Positions 1 to 8,252 of a DNA stretch of 16,804 bases are shown here, piece by piece (position 1 is the stretch's first letter; every line of letters starts with the position of its first letter). The notes below the pieces were generated by a model that saw only the letters and a program-made list of their open reading frames with translations, made no database searches and was not told the DNA's origin. Origin of the DNA: Tannerella sp. (lineage in GTDB: Bacteria; Bacteroidota; Bacteroidia; Bacteroidales; Tannerellaceae); NCBI GenBank assembly GCA_031263835.1, contig JAISEZ010000141.1:1-16804 (forward strand), in the 5' to 3' direction. A program made the position numbers and the translations under genes.

Positions 1-1
1 A

Positions 2-175
2 ACGAAAGCGACCGAGTTTCATGCGTCCGCCCGCAGCGTCCGTCGCAGCCGGATGACCTTCCGCAACGAAAACGTCCCGATGGGAACGGGTACGGCGCTT
101 TCCGAGTTTGAAACGCTACAGACCGACCGCCGGAAAGTGGCGGCGCTTGTCCTCTCCGCCGGTTCAAAGATTTAA
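2..175 (+). CDS. 3' end of an unrecognised gene (partial)
   Basis: Frame 2 is open from the left edge to a TAA at 173-175, giving the last 57 residues of a protein that begins outside the window. Third codon positions are mostly G or C, as in the other genes here, and the other two plus frames are interrupted, so coding is plausible. The tail ends in LVLSAGSKI and shows no motif or membrane segment that I recognise, so no function is proposed. The last codons and the stop lie in the first unit of the 16-bp repeat at 163-208, the same situation seen at other gene ends in this window. It is convergent with sufE. The minus strand is also open in one frame here, so coding on the plus strand is likely but not certain. 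Confidence 0.4.
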   Translation, partial: TKATEFHASARSVRRSRMTFRNENVPMGTGTALSEFETLQTDRRKVAALVLSAGSKI

Positions 176-208
176 TCATTCAAAGATTCAATCATTCAAA
201 GATTCAAG
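163..208. repeat. 16-bp tandem repeat, about 3 units
   Basis: Units TTCAAAGATTTAATCA (163-178), TTCAAAGATTCAATCA (179-194) and a partial third (195-208) are tandem. The unit is AT-rich in a GC-rich chromosome. The same sequence family, in reverse complement and decayed, occurs at 8191-8238. The stop codon of the left-edge gene (173-175) lies in the first unit. Confidence 0.85.
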
Positions 209-255
209 GGCGCCTGGCTGGAATACCCCGTTTGTCACTAAAGGGAAAAAACGGC

Positions 256-690
256 TTATCCCCGGTTTTCCTCTTTTACACGGAAGGCCAGCGCATACAT
301 CCGCATCTGTTTCAGCATGGCGGCCAGCCCGTTGGAGCGGACGGGTGAAAGGTGTTCCCTCAGCCCGATTTGCTCGATGAAATAAAGATTGGCTTCCAGA
401 ATTTCCTGTGCGGTGTGGCCGGACAGTACCTTTATCAGCAGCGAAACAATCCCTTTTACAATCAGAGCGTCGCTTTCGCCCCGGAAGACAATCCGACCGT
501 CCGCCGTCCGGTCGGCCTGCAACCAGACACGGCTCTGACAGCCTTCTATCAGGTTATTCGCCGTCTTGTGACTTTCGTCCAGCGGCTCCAGCGAATGGCC
601 CGTCTCAATCAGCAGGGCGTACTTGTCCATCCAGTCGTCGAAAATGGAAAACTCTTCGATGATTTGTTCCTGTATCTCGTTTATTGTCAT
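256..690 (-). CDS. sufE: SufE family cysteine desulfuration protein
   Basis: The 144-residue protein has the usual SufE length. SufE accepts sulfane sulfur from a cysteine desulfurase (SufS) in the cytoplasm, stimulates that enzyme, and passes the sulfur on for Fe-S cluster assembly. The sequence shows the family active-site loop LIEGCQSRVW, with the acceptor cysteine at residue 51, the position known for E. coli SufE. The C-terminal part carries a helix with GLREHLSPVRSNGL, also typical of the family. No SufS or SufBCD gene is visible in the window. The gene starts 26 bp after the stop of the M28 gene on the same strand, separated only by heptamer repeats, so the two are probably co-transcribed. 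No Shine-Dalgarno is visible, as is common in Bacteroidota. The family call is secure. Confidence 0.95.
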   Translation of the reverse strand: MTINEIQEQIIEEFSIFDDWMDKYALLIETGHSLEPLDESHKTANNLIEGCQSRVWLQADRTADGRIVFRGESDALIVKGIVSLLIKVLSGHTAQEILEANLYFIEQIGLREHLSPVRSNGLAAMLKQMRMYALAFRVKEENRG

Positions 691-726
691 AATGATTAAT
701 GGTTAATGGTTAACGGTTAATGATTA
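690..726. repeat. 7-bp repeat array between the M28 gene and sufE
   Basis: Five heptamers of the TAATGGT type (TAATGAT, TAATGGT twice, TAACGGT, TAATGAT) fill the gap between the sufE start and the M28 gene end. The M28 stop codon (717-719) and its last residues Asn-His are encoded by the array. It is the same family, in opposite orientation, as the ATCACTA arrays at 1746, 4131 and 16641. Confidence 0.85.
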
Positions 727-1706
727 TAGATGACATGCAATATTGTCTGTCCGACGGCTTTCAGGGTTTCGCGGTCGATGTTGTCCATTGTGTCGTGCCG
801 CGTGTGCCAGTAGCTTCCGAAGCCGCGAGGCGTATCCGGGTCATAATTGATAATATCCAGACAGGGGATGTTGCGCCCCGTAATCACGTAGTAGTGGTCG
901 TCGGTCACGCCGCCGCCGTTCCGGTTGATGAAATACTTTCCGTATCCCAGGTTGCGGGCGGTTGTCCATACGTTTTCGACCATCGGCGCCGCGTAACGCA
1001 CCGACGTCTGTTCCTTGTGAAAAGTGGCGCCGCGAGCGCCCACCATGTCCAGCAATATCCCGTAGCCGGCGCTGTAGCCGGGCACATGCGGATTTTTCGC
1101 CCAGAACTGGGAACCCAGACACCACGTATCCGGCCTGGATTCTTTCAGGAACTCGGGCGTACCGTAGTCTTCCGCATCGAAAAAGAAGATGTCTATCCCG
1201 CCGTCAAAGCCCGTCATTCCAATCCGGCGGGCGATTTCGAGCAACACGCCCACGCCGCTTGCACCGTCGTCGGCCCCGTCAATCGGCTGGCGATGACGCG
1301 CCGGGTCTTCGTCGTGGTCGGCATAGGGACGGGAATCCCAGTGGGCAAACAGCATCACCCGCCTGGTCTTTTCGGGATTGAAAACGCCGATGATATTGCT
1401 TGCCTGCAGGCGGTCGCCGTTGTAGGCGGTCAGCACGGCCTCCTGCACATAAAGTTTCGCACCGAAACGCTCCAGCTCGGAAGCCAGGTATCCGGCACAG
1501 GCCCTGTGTGCCGGCGTATTCGGCACGCGGGGGCCGAAACTTACCTGACGCTCGATATACGCATACGCGCTGTCCGCGTCAAATTCGGGAACGGAAGATG
1601 CGCCTTTCACTTCCGCGACGGGGATAGCCGTCTTCTCCGCCGCCGGTTTCCGTCCGCAACAGGACAGAAACACACATCCAATCAGTAAATAAATCATTCT
1701 ATTCAT
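717..1706 (-). CDS. M28-family glutaminyl-peptide cyclotransferase-like lipoprotein
   Basis: This 329-residue protein belongs to the M28 zinc hydrolase fold, in the branch that includes glutaminyl cyclases, which form N-terminal pyroglutamate with loss of ammonia. A hydrophobic start followed by FLSCCG (residues 13-18) looks like a lipoprotein signal, so it probably sits in the envelope. Metal-site motifs are visible: AHWDSRPYADHD (121-132), GADDGASG with probable zinc ligand Asp147, DAEDYG with Glu179 as probable general base and Asp180 as ligand, and SYWHTRHDTMD with His301 as ligand. A single-zinc cyclase is favoured over an aminopeptidase because of the AHWDSRP and WHTRHDTMD context, but activity cannot be proven from sequence. 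Met1 and Met4 are both possible starts. Its last residues and stop codon lie in the heptamer array at 690-726. It lies upstream of sufE and downstream of the second C26-M19 gene. Confidence 0.9.
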   Translation of the reverse strand: MNRMIYLLIGCVFLSCCGRKPAAEKTAIPVAEVKGASSVPEFDADSAYAYIERQVSFGPRVPNTPAHRACAGYLASELERFGAKLYVQEAVLTAYNGDRLQASNIIGVFNPEKTRRVMLFAHWDSRPYADHDEDPARHRQPIDGADDGASGVGVLLEIARRIGMTGFDGGIDIFFFDAEDYGTPEFLKESRPDTWCLGSQFWAKNPHVPGYSAGYGILLDMVGARGATFHKEQTSVRYAAPMVENVWTTARNLGYGKYFINRNGGGVTDDHYYVITGRNIPCLDIINYDPDTPRGFGSYWHTRHDTMDNIDRETLKAVGQTILHVIYNH

Positions 1707-1745
1707 TGTTTCATTGTTTTATACTTCAGGCAACCCAACTGCCCC

Positions 1746-1779
1746 TCACTAACCACTAATCACTAATCACTAATCACTG
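1746..1779. repeat. 7-bp repeat array at the end of the second C26-M19 gene
   Basis: About five units of ATCACTA/ACCACTA run from 1746 to 1779. Read on the minus strand they encode the gene's last residues Val-Ile-Ser-Asp and its TAG stop (1763-1765). They therefore lie partly inside the gene and partly in the 56-bp gap before the M28 gene. Confidence 0.85.
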
Positions 1780-3553
1780 TTTTTTGTACCGTTCGCATTA
1801 CCCGCAGGAAGTTTCCGCCCCATATTTTGGCGATAGCCTCTTCGGAGTAGCCTTTTTCCAGCAGCTTGACCGTTATCTGAATCAAATCGTTGCTACCCTC
1901 CAGTCCCGGGACGCCGCCGCCGCCGTCAAAGTCGGAACCGATACCCGCGTGGTCGATGCCGGCCACCCGGACGATATGGTCGATGTGTTCGACGGCATCC
2001 GTCAGCGACGCCTTTTCGGGGTCGTTATGGAGATAGAGGTTCAGGAGACACACCTGAACGACACCGCCGTTCCGCGCCAGTGCGCGCAGCTGGTCGTCCG
2101 TCAGGTTGCGGTCATGGTCGCACAGCGCCCTTGCAGACGAGTGCGAACAGATGACCGGTGCGGTTGTCAGCTCCAGCACCTCCCGAAACGTGCTGTCCGA
2201 GGCGTGGGACAGGTCGATTATCATCCCCAGACGATTCATCCGCTGCACCGTCTCCCTGCCGAACGGACTCAAGCCGTTCCATTCTCCCCGGGTACGGGAA
2301 GAGGACGTGTCGCAGATGTCGTTGTCATACAGGTGACAGAGCGTCAGATAAGTAACGCCCATCTCCCTGTATTTCGCAAGCAGCGCCGTATCCCTGCCGA
2401 TGGCGTAGCCGTTTTCAATGCCGATAAAGATGGCTTTTTTCCCCGCCTTCCTGATACGGACGAAATCGTCGGGCGTGACGGCCAGCTCGCAGAGGTCGCT
2501 GTTCCGCTTGATTTGCCCGTGGATGCTTTCAATCAGCGCCGTCGCGTCCTGCGCGGCCCTGGCCAGCGAAGCCGAATCGCGCGCGCCCTGCCCGATGTAC
2601 GCGGCCAGATAGACGCCGTCGAGCTTGCCTTCCTCCATTTTGGGGAGACTGACCCGGTTCGGGCCGCGGCGGGCAAGGTCAAAACCGGGACGGTTGAACC
2701 ACAGGGGCGTATCGGTATGCGTGTCGATGGACAGGATGCGTTCGTGTATCTCCCTGGCCAGGCGGAAGGTATCTGCTTTGTTCACCAGAAACCGGAAAAT
2801 CTTTTCCATAACGGTATCGCCGGCCACCGTCAGCTGTTCCGGATGCCACTGTACCCCCAGCATCGGCCGGAGAGGCCATGCTTCAATGGCTTCCACCACG
2901 CTGTCCGGCGCCCAGGCCGCCGCGCGAAATCCCGGCGCTACCGTCCTGACGGACTGATGATGAAGGGAATTGACGCTTTTCGTTCCCTCGCCGATAAGGG
3001 TGGCCAGCCGGGAACCGGGCGCAACCGTCACCGTATGGGAAACATGGTCGGGCGGCAGGCTTTGCCGGTGTTTCACGCCCGCGTTCATCTCCCGCCGGGA
3101 GGCAATATCCTGATATAATGTTCCTCCAAAGTAAACGTTCATCACCTGTTCGCCCCGGCAGATGCCCAGCGTGGGAATGTTGCGGTCGGACGCCAGTTTG
3201 AGCAGCCGGAACTCATACACGTCGCGCAGCGAATCGACCCTGCCCAGCTGCGGATGCGCCGCCTCGTCATACCAGAGCGGGTCCACGTCTCCGCCGCCGC
3301 TCAGAATCAGGCCGTCCAGGTGCATGACCATCCCGCGCAGGGCTTTCGTGTCGGTCATGACGGGAATCGCGACGGGCGCTCCGCCCGCTTTCAGCACGGC
3401 CTGGATATACGTCGCTCCCAGCTGGGCGCCTCCGCTGCCGGTACGGGACACGGAAATGCCAATCAGCGGCGGACGGGGAGCGCGCAGGTCGAGTTCAGCC
3501 GAATCCATGATTACCCTGAAGGTATTCAAATCGGGAAAGCCGGAATCGTTCAT
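1763..3553 (-). CDS. C26 (PuuD-type) gamma-glutamyl hydrolase fused to M19 dipeptidase, second copy
   Basis: From the ATG at 3553 the product has 596 residues. Residues about 30-262 form a class I glutamine-amidotransferase-like domain of the C26 family, with a SGGGDVDP loop (85-92), nucleophile Cys132 in LGICRGEQ, and His237 and Glu239 in GVQWHPEQ. Residues about 266-590 form an M19 renal-dipeptidase domain with metal ligands DTHTDTP (His279, Asp281), bridging Glu380 in IGIENG, the LSH and SHSS histidines (450, 471), and SDFDG (Asp541). Both active sites look intact. The 604-residue neighbour at 4185-5999 is a collinear paralogue with catalytic Cys, His and Glu at identical numbers. The start is uncertain: the frame stays open upstream, and residues just before Met3553 read as a good signal peptide (VALCLLCACFVLLSGNAQ), yet no ATG lies near it. 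The open frame reaches an ATG at 4132 only by reading through repeats. The substrate is unknown; gamma-glutamyl peptides followed by dipeptides are a reasonable inference. Confidence 0.85.
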   Translation of the reverse strand: MNDSGFPDLNTFRVIMDSAELDLRAPRPPLIGISVSRTGSGGAQLGATYIQAVLKAGGAPVAIPVMTDTKALRGMVMHLDGLILSGGGDVDPLWYDEAAHPQLGRVDSLRDVYEFRLLKLASDRNIPTLGICRGEQVMNVYFGGTLYQDIASRREMNAGVKHRQSLPPDHVSHTVTVAPGSRLATLIGEGTKSVNSLHHQSVRTVAPGFRAAAWAPDSVVEAIEAWPLRPMLGVQWHPEQLTVAGDTVMEKIFRFLVNKADTFRLAREIHERILSIDTHTDTPLWFNRPGFDLARRGPNRVSLPKMEEGKLDGVYLAAYIGQGARDSASLARAAQDATALIESIHGQIKRNSDLCELAVTPDDFVRIRKAGKKAIFIGIENGYAIGRDTALLAKYREMGVTYLTLCHLYDNDICDTSSSRTRGEWNGLSPFGRETVQRMNRLGMIIDLSHASDSTFREVLELTTAPVICSHSSARALCDHDRNLTDDQLRALARNGGVVQVCLLNLYLHNDPEKASLTDAVEHIDHIVRVAGIDHAGIGSDFDGGGGVPGLEGSNDLIQITVKLLEKGYSEEAIAKIWGGNFLRVMRTVQKTVISD

Positions 3554-3630
3554 CTGCGCATTTCCGGACAGCAGAACGAAGCACGCGCAAAGCAAACAAA
3601 GCGCTACTCTGACAGGATGGAATCCCGCCG

Positions 3631-3830
3631 GCGGATATATCTTTCCGTCAGCCGGTATACCGGTTCGCCAGCCGGTATACCGGTTTGCCAGCCGGTATAC
3701 CGGTTCGCCAGCCGGTATACCGGTTCGCCAGCCGGTATACCGGTTTGTCAACGGGTATACCGGTTCGCCAACGGGTATACCGGTTCGCCGGCGGGTATAC
3801 CCGTTCACCGGAGAATATATCCTCCGGAAG
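3631..3830. repeat. 20-bp array of palindromes (8 clear units, 2 degenerate flanking units)
   Basis: Eight tandem 20-bp units run from 3651 to 3810; the commonest is gccggtataccggttcgcca. Each centres on a palindrome. Units 1-5 have CCGGTATACCGG, units 6 and 7 have CGGGTATACCGG with one mismatch, and unit 8 has CGGGTATACCCG, a perfect palindrome with both arms changed. Degenerate units flank the array: 3631-3650 has core GATATATC, and the end unit at 3808-3827 is a near-perfect 20-bp palindrome with CCGGAG/CTCCGG arms and an ATATAT core. Spacing of 20 bp is close to two helical turns. The array has no stop codon in the frames read through it, so open frames on both strands cross it. It lies just upstream of the coding part of the second C26-M19 gene. 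Confidence 0.9.
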
Positions 3831-3839
3831 CCCCTGATG

Positions 3840-3870
3840 TGAATTATGAATTGTAAATTATGAATTAGGA
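3840..3870. repeat. AT-rich 10-bp-type microrepeat (TGAATTATGAATT)
   Basis: TGAATTATGAATT is followed by a variant and then by TTATGAATTAGG, an imperfect repeat of about 10 bp. It is AT-rich in GC-rich surroundings. Read on the minus strand it gives a peptide of the IHNLQFIIH type, which I recognise as a recurrent spurious translation of Bacteroidetes intergenic DNA (from memory, not searched). Confidence 0.6.
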
Positions 3871-3875
3871 GAGCG

Positions 3876-3906
3876 CACAGCGACGAAATGAAGTTCCTTC
3901 GCTGTG
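3876..3906. repeat. Inverted repeat, 8-bp arms
   Basis: CACAGCGA (3876-3883) and TCGCTGTG (3899-3906) are perfect inverted arms around a 15-base loop. There is no T-run, so it does not look like an intrinsic terminator. It belongs to the repeat mosaic between the two C26-M19 genes. Confidence 0.6.
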
Positions 3907-3940
3907 GCCTCCGGATAACTTCTTTTCCTGCACGAAGGAG

Positions 3941-3996
3941 ACGGAGAAAATACGGTGTTCCGCCGTATACTTCTCCGTGTTCTCCGTGTCTCCGTG
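3941..3996. repeat. Long hairpin element followed by 9-bp repeats (TTCTCCGTG)
   Basis: Arms ACGGAGAA plus ATACGG (3941-3948 and 3950-3955) pair with CCGTAT plus TTCTCCGT (3963-3968 and 3971-3978) around the 7-base loop TGTTCCG. This gives 14 base pairs with one small internal bulge. The right arm runs into a 9-bp tandem series TTCTCCGTG, TTCTCCGTG, TCTCCGTG (3971-3996). On the minus strand it translates to RRHGEHGE, a recurrent spurious peptide in bacterial genomes by my recollection. It is probably a dispersed intergenic repeat. Confidence 0.65.
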
Positions 3997-4023
3997 TTGA
4001 TATTTTATTCTTTAAAATGTATA

Positions 4024-4110
4024 CTGCCCTTTCAGGGCGCGGGGCGGGGTGTGCCCATCCATATCCGGGGCGTTGCCACCGGGCTGGGATATGCCGGGCT
4101 TTCAGCCCCT
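4024..4110. repeat. Structured intergenic element bounded by two hairpins
   Basis: Two 5-bp hairpins share the same TTC triloop and bracket this stretch: GCCCT-TTC-AGGGC (4026-4038) and GGGCT-TTC-AGCCC (4096-4108). Between them CATATCC (4060-4066) and GGATATG (4087-4093) form a third inverted repeat. The minus-strand translation resembles commonly seen spurious peptides of the GLKARHIPA type (recollection, not searched). A REP-like dispersed element is the best guess. Confidence 0.5.
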
Positions 4111-4130
4111 GGTTGCTACTGCCGATTCGC

Positions 4131-4201
4131 ATTACTAACTATTATCTACTAATCACTAAATCACTAATCATTAACCACTAATCACTAACCACTAATCACT
4201 G
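4131..4201. repeat. 7-bp repeat array at the end of the first C26-M19 gene
   Basis: Clean heptamers run from about 4152 to 4201 (ATCACTA, ATCATTA, ACCACTA, ATCACTA, ACCACTA, ATCACTG), with decayed units back to 4131. On the minus strand they encode the last residues Val-Ile-Ser-Gly and the TAG stop (4185-4187) of the first C26-M19 gene. The other copy has the equivalent tail Val-Ile-Ser-Asp. Confidence 0.85.
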
Positions 4202-5999
4202 ATTCCTGCATGACGCGCAGCAGGTTTCCGCCCAGGATTTTCCGCAGGTCTTCGTCCGAATAGCCTTCCTCCAGCAGGCGGACGGTGATTTGTATCAGTT
4301 CGTTTGCCGCGCGGCAGCCGATTAGCTCGCCGCCGCCGTCGAAGTCGGAACCGATACCGACATGATTCACCCCCACCAGCCGGACGGCGTGACGGATATG
4401 GCGGAGGGCATCGCTCAGCGTCGCTTCGGGACATCCCGTTTCGCCGCTGTTTTCCCGGATAAAGCCGGTGTAGAGGCAAATATGCACCACGCCCCCTTTC
4501 GCCGCAAGCGCCCGAATCTGGTCGTCCGTCAGGTTTCTCGGATGGTTGCAGAGGGCGCGGACGGACGAGTGGGAGGCAATCACGGGCGCGCGGCTTTCCT
4601 TCAGCACGTCGTAAAACGTCGTTTCGGCGGCGTGGGAAACGTCAATCAGGAGGCCCAGGCGGTTCATTTCATGCACAGCCTCCTTCCCGAAGGGACTCAG
4701 CCCGCCCCATTCCGGCTCGCCGAGCGCCGAATCGCAGAGGTCGTTGGCGCCGTTGTGGCAAAGCGTCATGTAAGAAACGCCCTGCCGCTTCAGCGCCGTC
4801 AGGCGGCGGAGGTCCTTTCCGATGGCATAGCCGTTTTCCACGCCCAAAACGATGGCTTTTTTCCCTTCCCGTTTCAGGCGGAGCAGGTCGTCCGGCGTGC
4901 GGGCAATGCCCACGCGGGAGGGATGAAGCCGCTCCTGCCGGACAAGCTGCGAAAGCCGCTCCTGCGCATAGTCCCACGCCTGCCGGCAAGCCGCGTCCGT
5001 GCGTTCGCCCTGCGGAATGTAGGCCACCATGCAGGCCGCGTCCAGCCGCCCCAGTTCCATCAGGGGAAGATTGACCTTGCTTTCGAAAAACGGAGGGTTG
5101 AACGTCCCGCCGGTGCGCACGCCCAGGTCAAAATCACCGGCATAGACCATCGGCGCATCCGTATGCGCATCAATCGTCAGGATGCGGTCGTGCAGCCGCC
5201 TGGCCCGGGCAAAAACAGCCGCCTGCCGGACGTGGAAACGGAATACGGACAGCATTTCTTCATCGCCGGCGGCGGCCATCTGTTCCGGATGCCACTGCAC
5301 GCCGAACAGGGGATATTCGGGAAGTTCAATGCCTTCGTTGACGCCGTCCGCGGCGGTGGCCGTGGCGACAAACCCGGGCGCGACGTCCTTCACCGCCTGA
5401 TGATGCAGCGAATTGACCGCCCATTCGTTTTTTCCCGGAACGATGGCGCGCAGTTTCGAGGGAATGTCCGCGAGGGTGACGGTATGCGTGGCGCAGTGGC
5501 GCGGTTCGGTCTGGCTGTGCGGCAGCGCGGCAGCGGAAAACTGCGCATGAATATCCTGATAGATGGTTCCGCCGAAAGCCACGTTGATGACCTGATGCCC
5601 GCGACAAATCCCCAGTACCGGAATCTGACGGACGAACGCCAGACGCAGCAGCAGAAAATCAAACGCATCGCGGAAGGCGTCGACGCCGTCCAGTCCGGGC
5701 GCCGGCTCTTCCGCAAGAAAGGCCGGGTCCATGTCCCCGCCGCCGGAAAGAATCAGCCCGTCGAGCGTGTCCACCACGGCCGCCAGCGCCCCGACGCCGG
5801 TCATCACCGGTACCAGCAGCGGCGCGCCGCCGGCCAGCAGGACGGCCTGACAGTAGGGTTCGGCAATACAGGACAGTCCGTCCCTCCTGTTGGCGGAAAT
5901 GCCGATGCGGGGTAACGGGGCCGCTTCCTTCGCGGACACATACTCATCCGCTTCCTTCCGGAGCATTTCCAAATCAGAGGGACGGACTGAACTCTCCAT
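4185..5999 (-). CDS. C26 (PuuD-type) gamma-glutamyl hydrolase fused to M19 dipeptidase, first copy
   Basis: This 604-residue two-domain hydrolase has no signal peptide and should be cytoplasmic. Residues 31-262 are a C26 gamma-glutamyl hydrolase domain with SGGGDMDP (85-92), nucleophile Cys132 in LGICRGHQ, SLHHQAV (197-203), and His237/Glu239 in GVQWHPEQ. Residues about 266-598 are an M19 dipeptidase domain with DAHTDAP (His279, Asp281), Glu388 in LGVENG, DVSHA (His456), ASHSSVRALCNHPRNL (His477), and GIGSDFDG (Asp552). All ligands expected from mammalian membrane dipeptidase are present. Family knowledge says C26 enzymes cleave gamma-glutamyl amide bonds and M19 enzymes cleave dipeptides, including those with D-residues. 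The inference is stepwise degradation of a gamma-glutamyl peptide within one polypeptide. The start is only 11 bp after the gyrB stop, so it is probably co-transcribed with gyrB. Its collinear paralogue lies immediately downstream. Confidence 0.93.
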   Translation of the reverse strand: MESSVRPSDLEMLRKEADEYVSAKEAAPLPRIGISANRRDGLSCIAEPYCQAVLLAGGAPLLVPVMTGVGALAAVVDTLDGLILSGGGDMDPAFLAEEPAPGLDGVDAFRDAFDFLLLRLAFVRQIPVLGICRGHQVINVAFGGTIYQDIHAQFSAAALPHSQTEPRHCATHTVTLADIPSKLRAIVPGKNEWAVNSLHHQAVKDVAPGFVATATAADGVNEGIELPEYPLFGVQWHPEQMAAAGDEEMLSVFRFHVRQAAVFARARRLHDRILTIDAHTDAPMVYAGDFDLGVRTGGTFNPPFFESKVNLPLMELGRLDAACMVAYIPQGERTDAACRQAWDYAQERLSQLVRQERLHPSRVGIARTPDDLLRLKREGKKAIVLGVENGYAIGKDLRRLTALKRQGVSYMTLCHNGANDLCDSALGEPEWGGLSPFGKEAVHEMNRLGLLIDVSHAAETTFYDVLKESRAPVIASHSSVRALCNHPRNLTDDQIRALAAKGGVVHICLYTGFIRENSGETGCPEATLSDALRHIRHAVRLVGVNHVGIGSDFDGGGELIGCRAANELIQITVRLLEEGYSDEDLRKILGGNLLRVMQESVISG

Positions 6000-6010
6000 A
6001 CAGCTGACCT

Positions 6011-7969
<1,959 letters not shown>

Positions 7970-8041
7970 TCAATTATTTTTTTATTACAGGCTATATATC
8001 ACGCAGATATACAATGTAAGCCCTTATTCTCAAAAAGCAAA

Positions 8042-8049
8042 CAAATGTA
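8042..8049 (-). promoter_or_regulatory. Probable gyrB promoter, -7 element TACATTTG
   Basis: On the minus strand the sequence reads TACATTTG, a full match to the Bacteroides -7 consensus TAnnTTTG. It lies about 75 bp before the gyrB start, implying a 5' leader of roughly 65 bases. No clear -33 TTTG is seen at the expected distance. Confidence 0.55.
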
Positions 8050-8075
8050 GCGATTATTTTTGGAACAGGAAAGTC

Positions 8076-8098
8076 CCCGGCCGGGAAAAAGTGCACTT
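8076..8098. promoter_or_regulatory. Two adjacent 10-bp palindromes, possible operator
   Basis: CCCGGCCGGG (8076-8085) and AAGTGCACTT (8089-8098) are both perfect palindromes, separated by three A's. They lie just upstream of the gyrB -7 motif and between the two divergent transcription units. They may be protein-binding sites, but two 10-bp palindromes can also occur by chance. Confidence 0.3.
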
Positions 8099-8190
8099 CA
8101 TAATGGCGCTACGGATTCGTTTGACCCCGCGCGTCACGACCTGCACGTCACTACCCGTCCGGAGACGCTCCTGCCATATAAAATGCACCC

Positions 8191-8238
8191 TGAATCATTA
8201 AATCCTCGAATCTTTGAATTGTTGAATCATTGAATTTT
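8191..8238. repeat. Decayed copy of the 16-bp repeat
   Basis: GAATCTTTGAAT (8208-8219) and GAATCATTGAAT (8224-8235) are reverse-complement relatives of the units at 163-208. The repeat overlaps the likely -33 region of the oxidoreductase promoter. Confidence 0.6.
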
Positions 8239-8244
8239 TAATGC

Positions 8245-8252
8245 TATCTTTG
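8245..8252 (+). promoter_or_regulatory. Probable oxidoreductase operon promoter, -7 element TATCTTTG
   Basis: TATCTTTG matches the Bacteroides -7 consensus TAnnTTTG exactly. A -33-like GTTG sits at 8221-8224, 20 bp upstream, which is the normal spacing. The leader to the ATG at 8281 would be about 25 bases. Confidence 0.7.

Noticed and set aside
108..380. Plus-strand 90-codon open frame near the left edge
   Set aside because: It runs through the 16-bp repeat and into sufE antisense, with arginine- and proline-rich composition typical of a shadow frame.
3631..3830. CRISPR array
   Set aside because: Units are contiguous 20-bp tandem repeats without unique spacers, and no cas gene is nearby. 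The same reasoning excludes the 21-bp array at 11306-11490.
3554..4132. N-terminal extension of the second C26-M19 gene to an ATG at 4132
   Set aside because: The extra 193 residues are translations of the 20-bp array, the AT-rich repeat, the hairpin element and other intergenic repeats. None of it aligns with the paralogue, which begins at the equivalent of Met3553.
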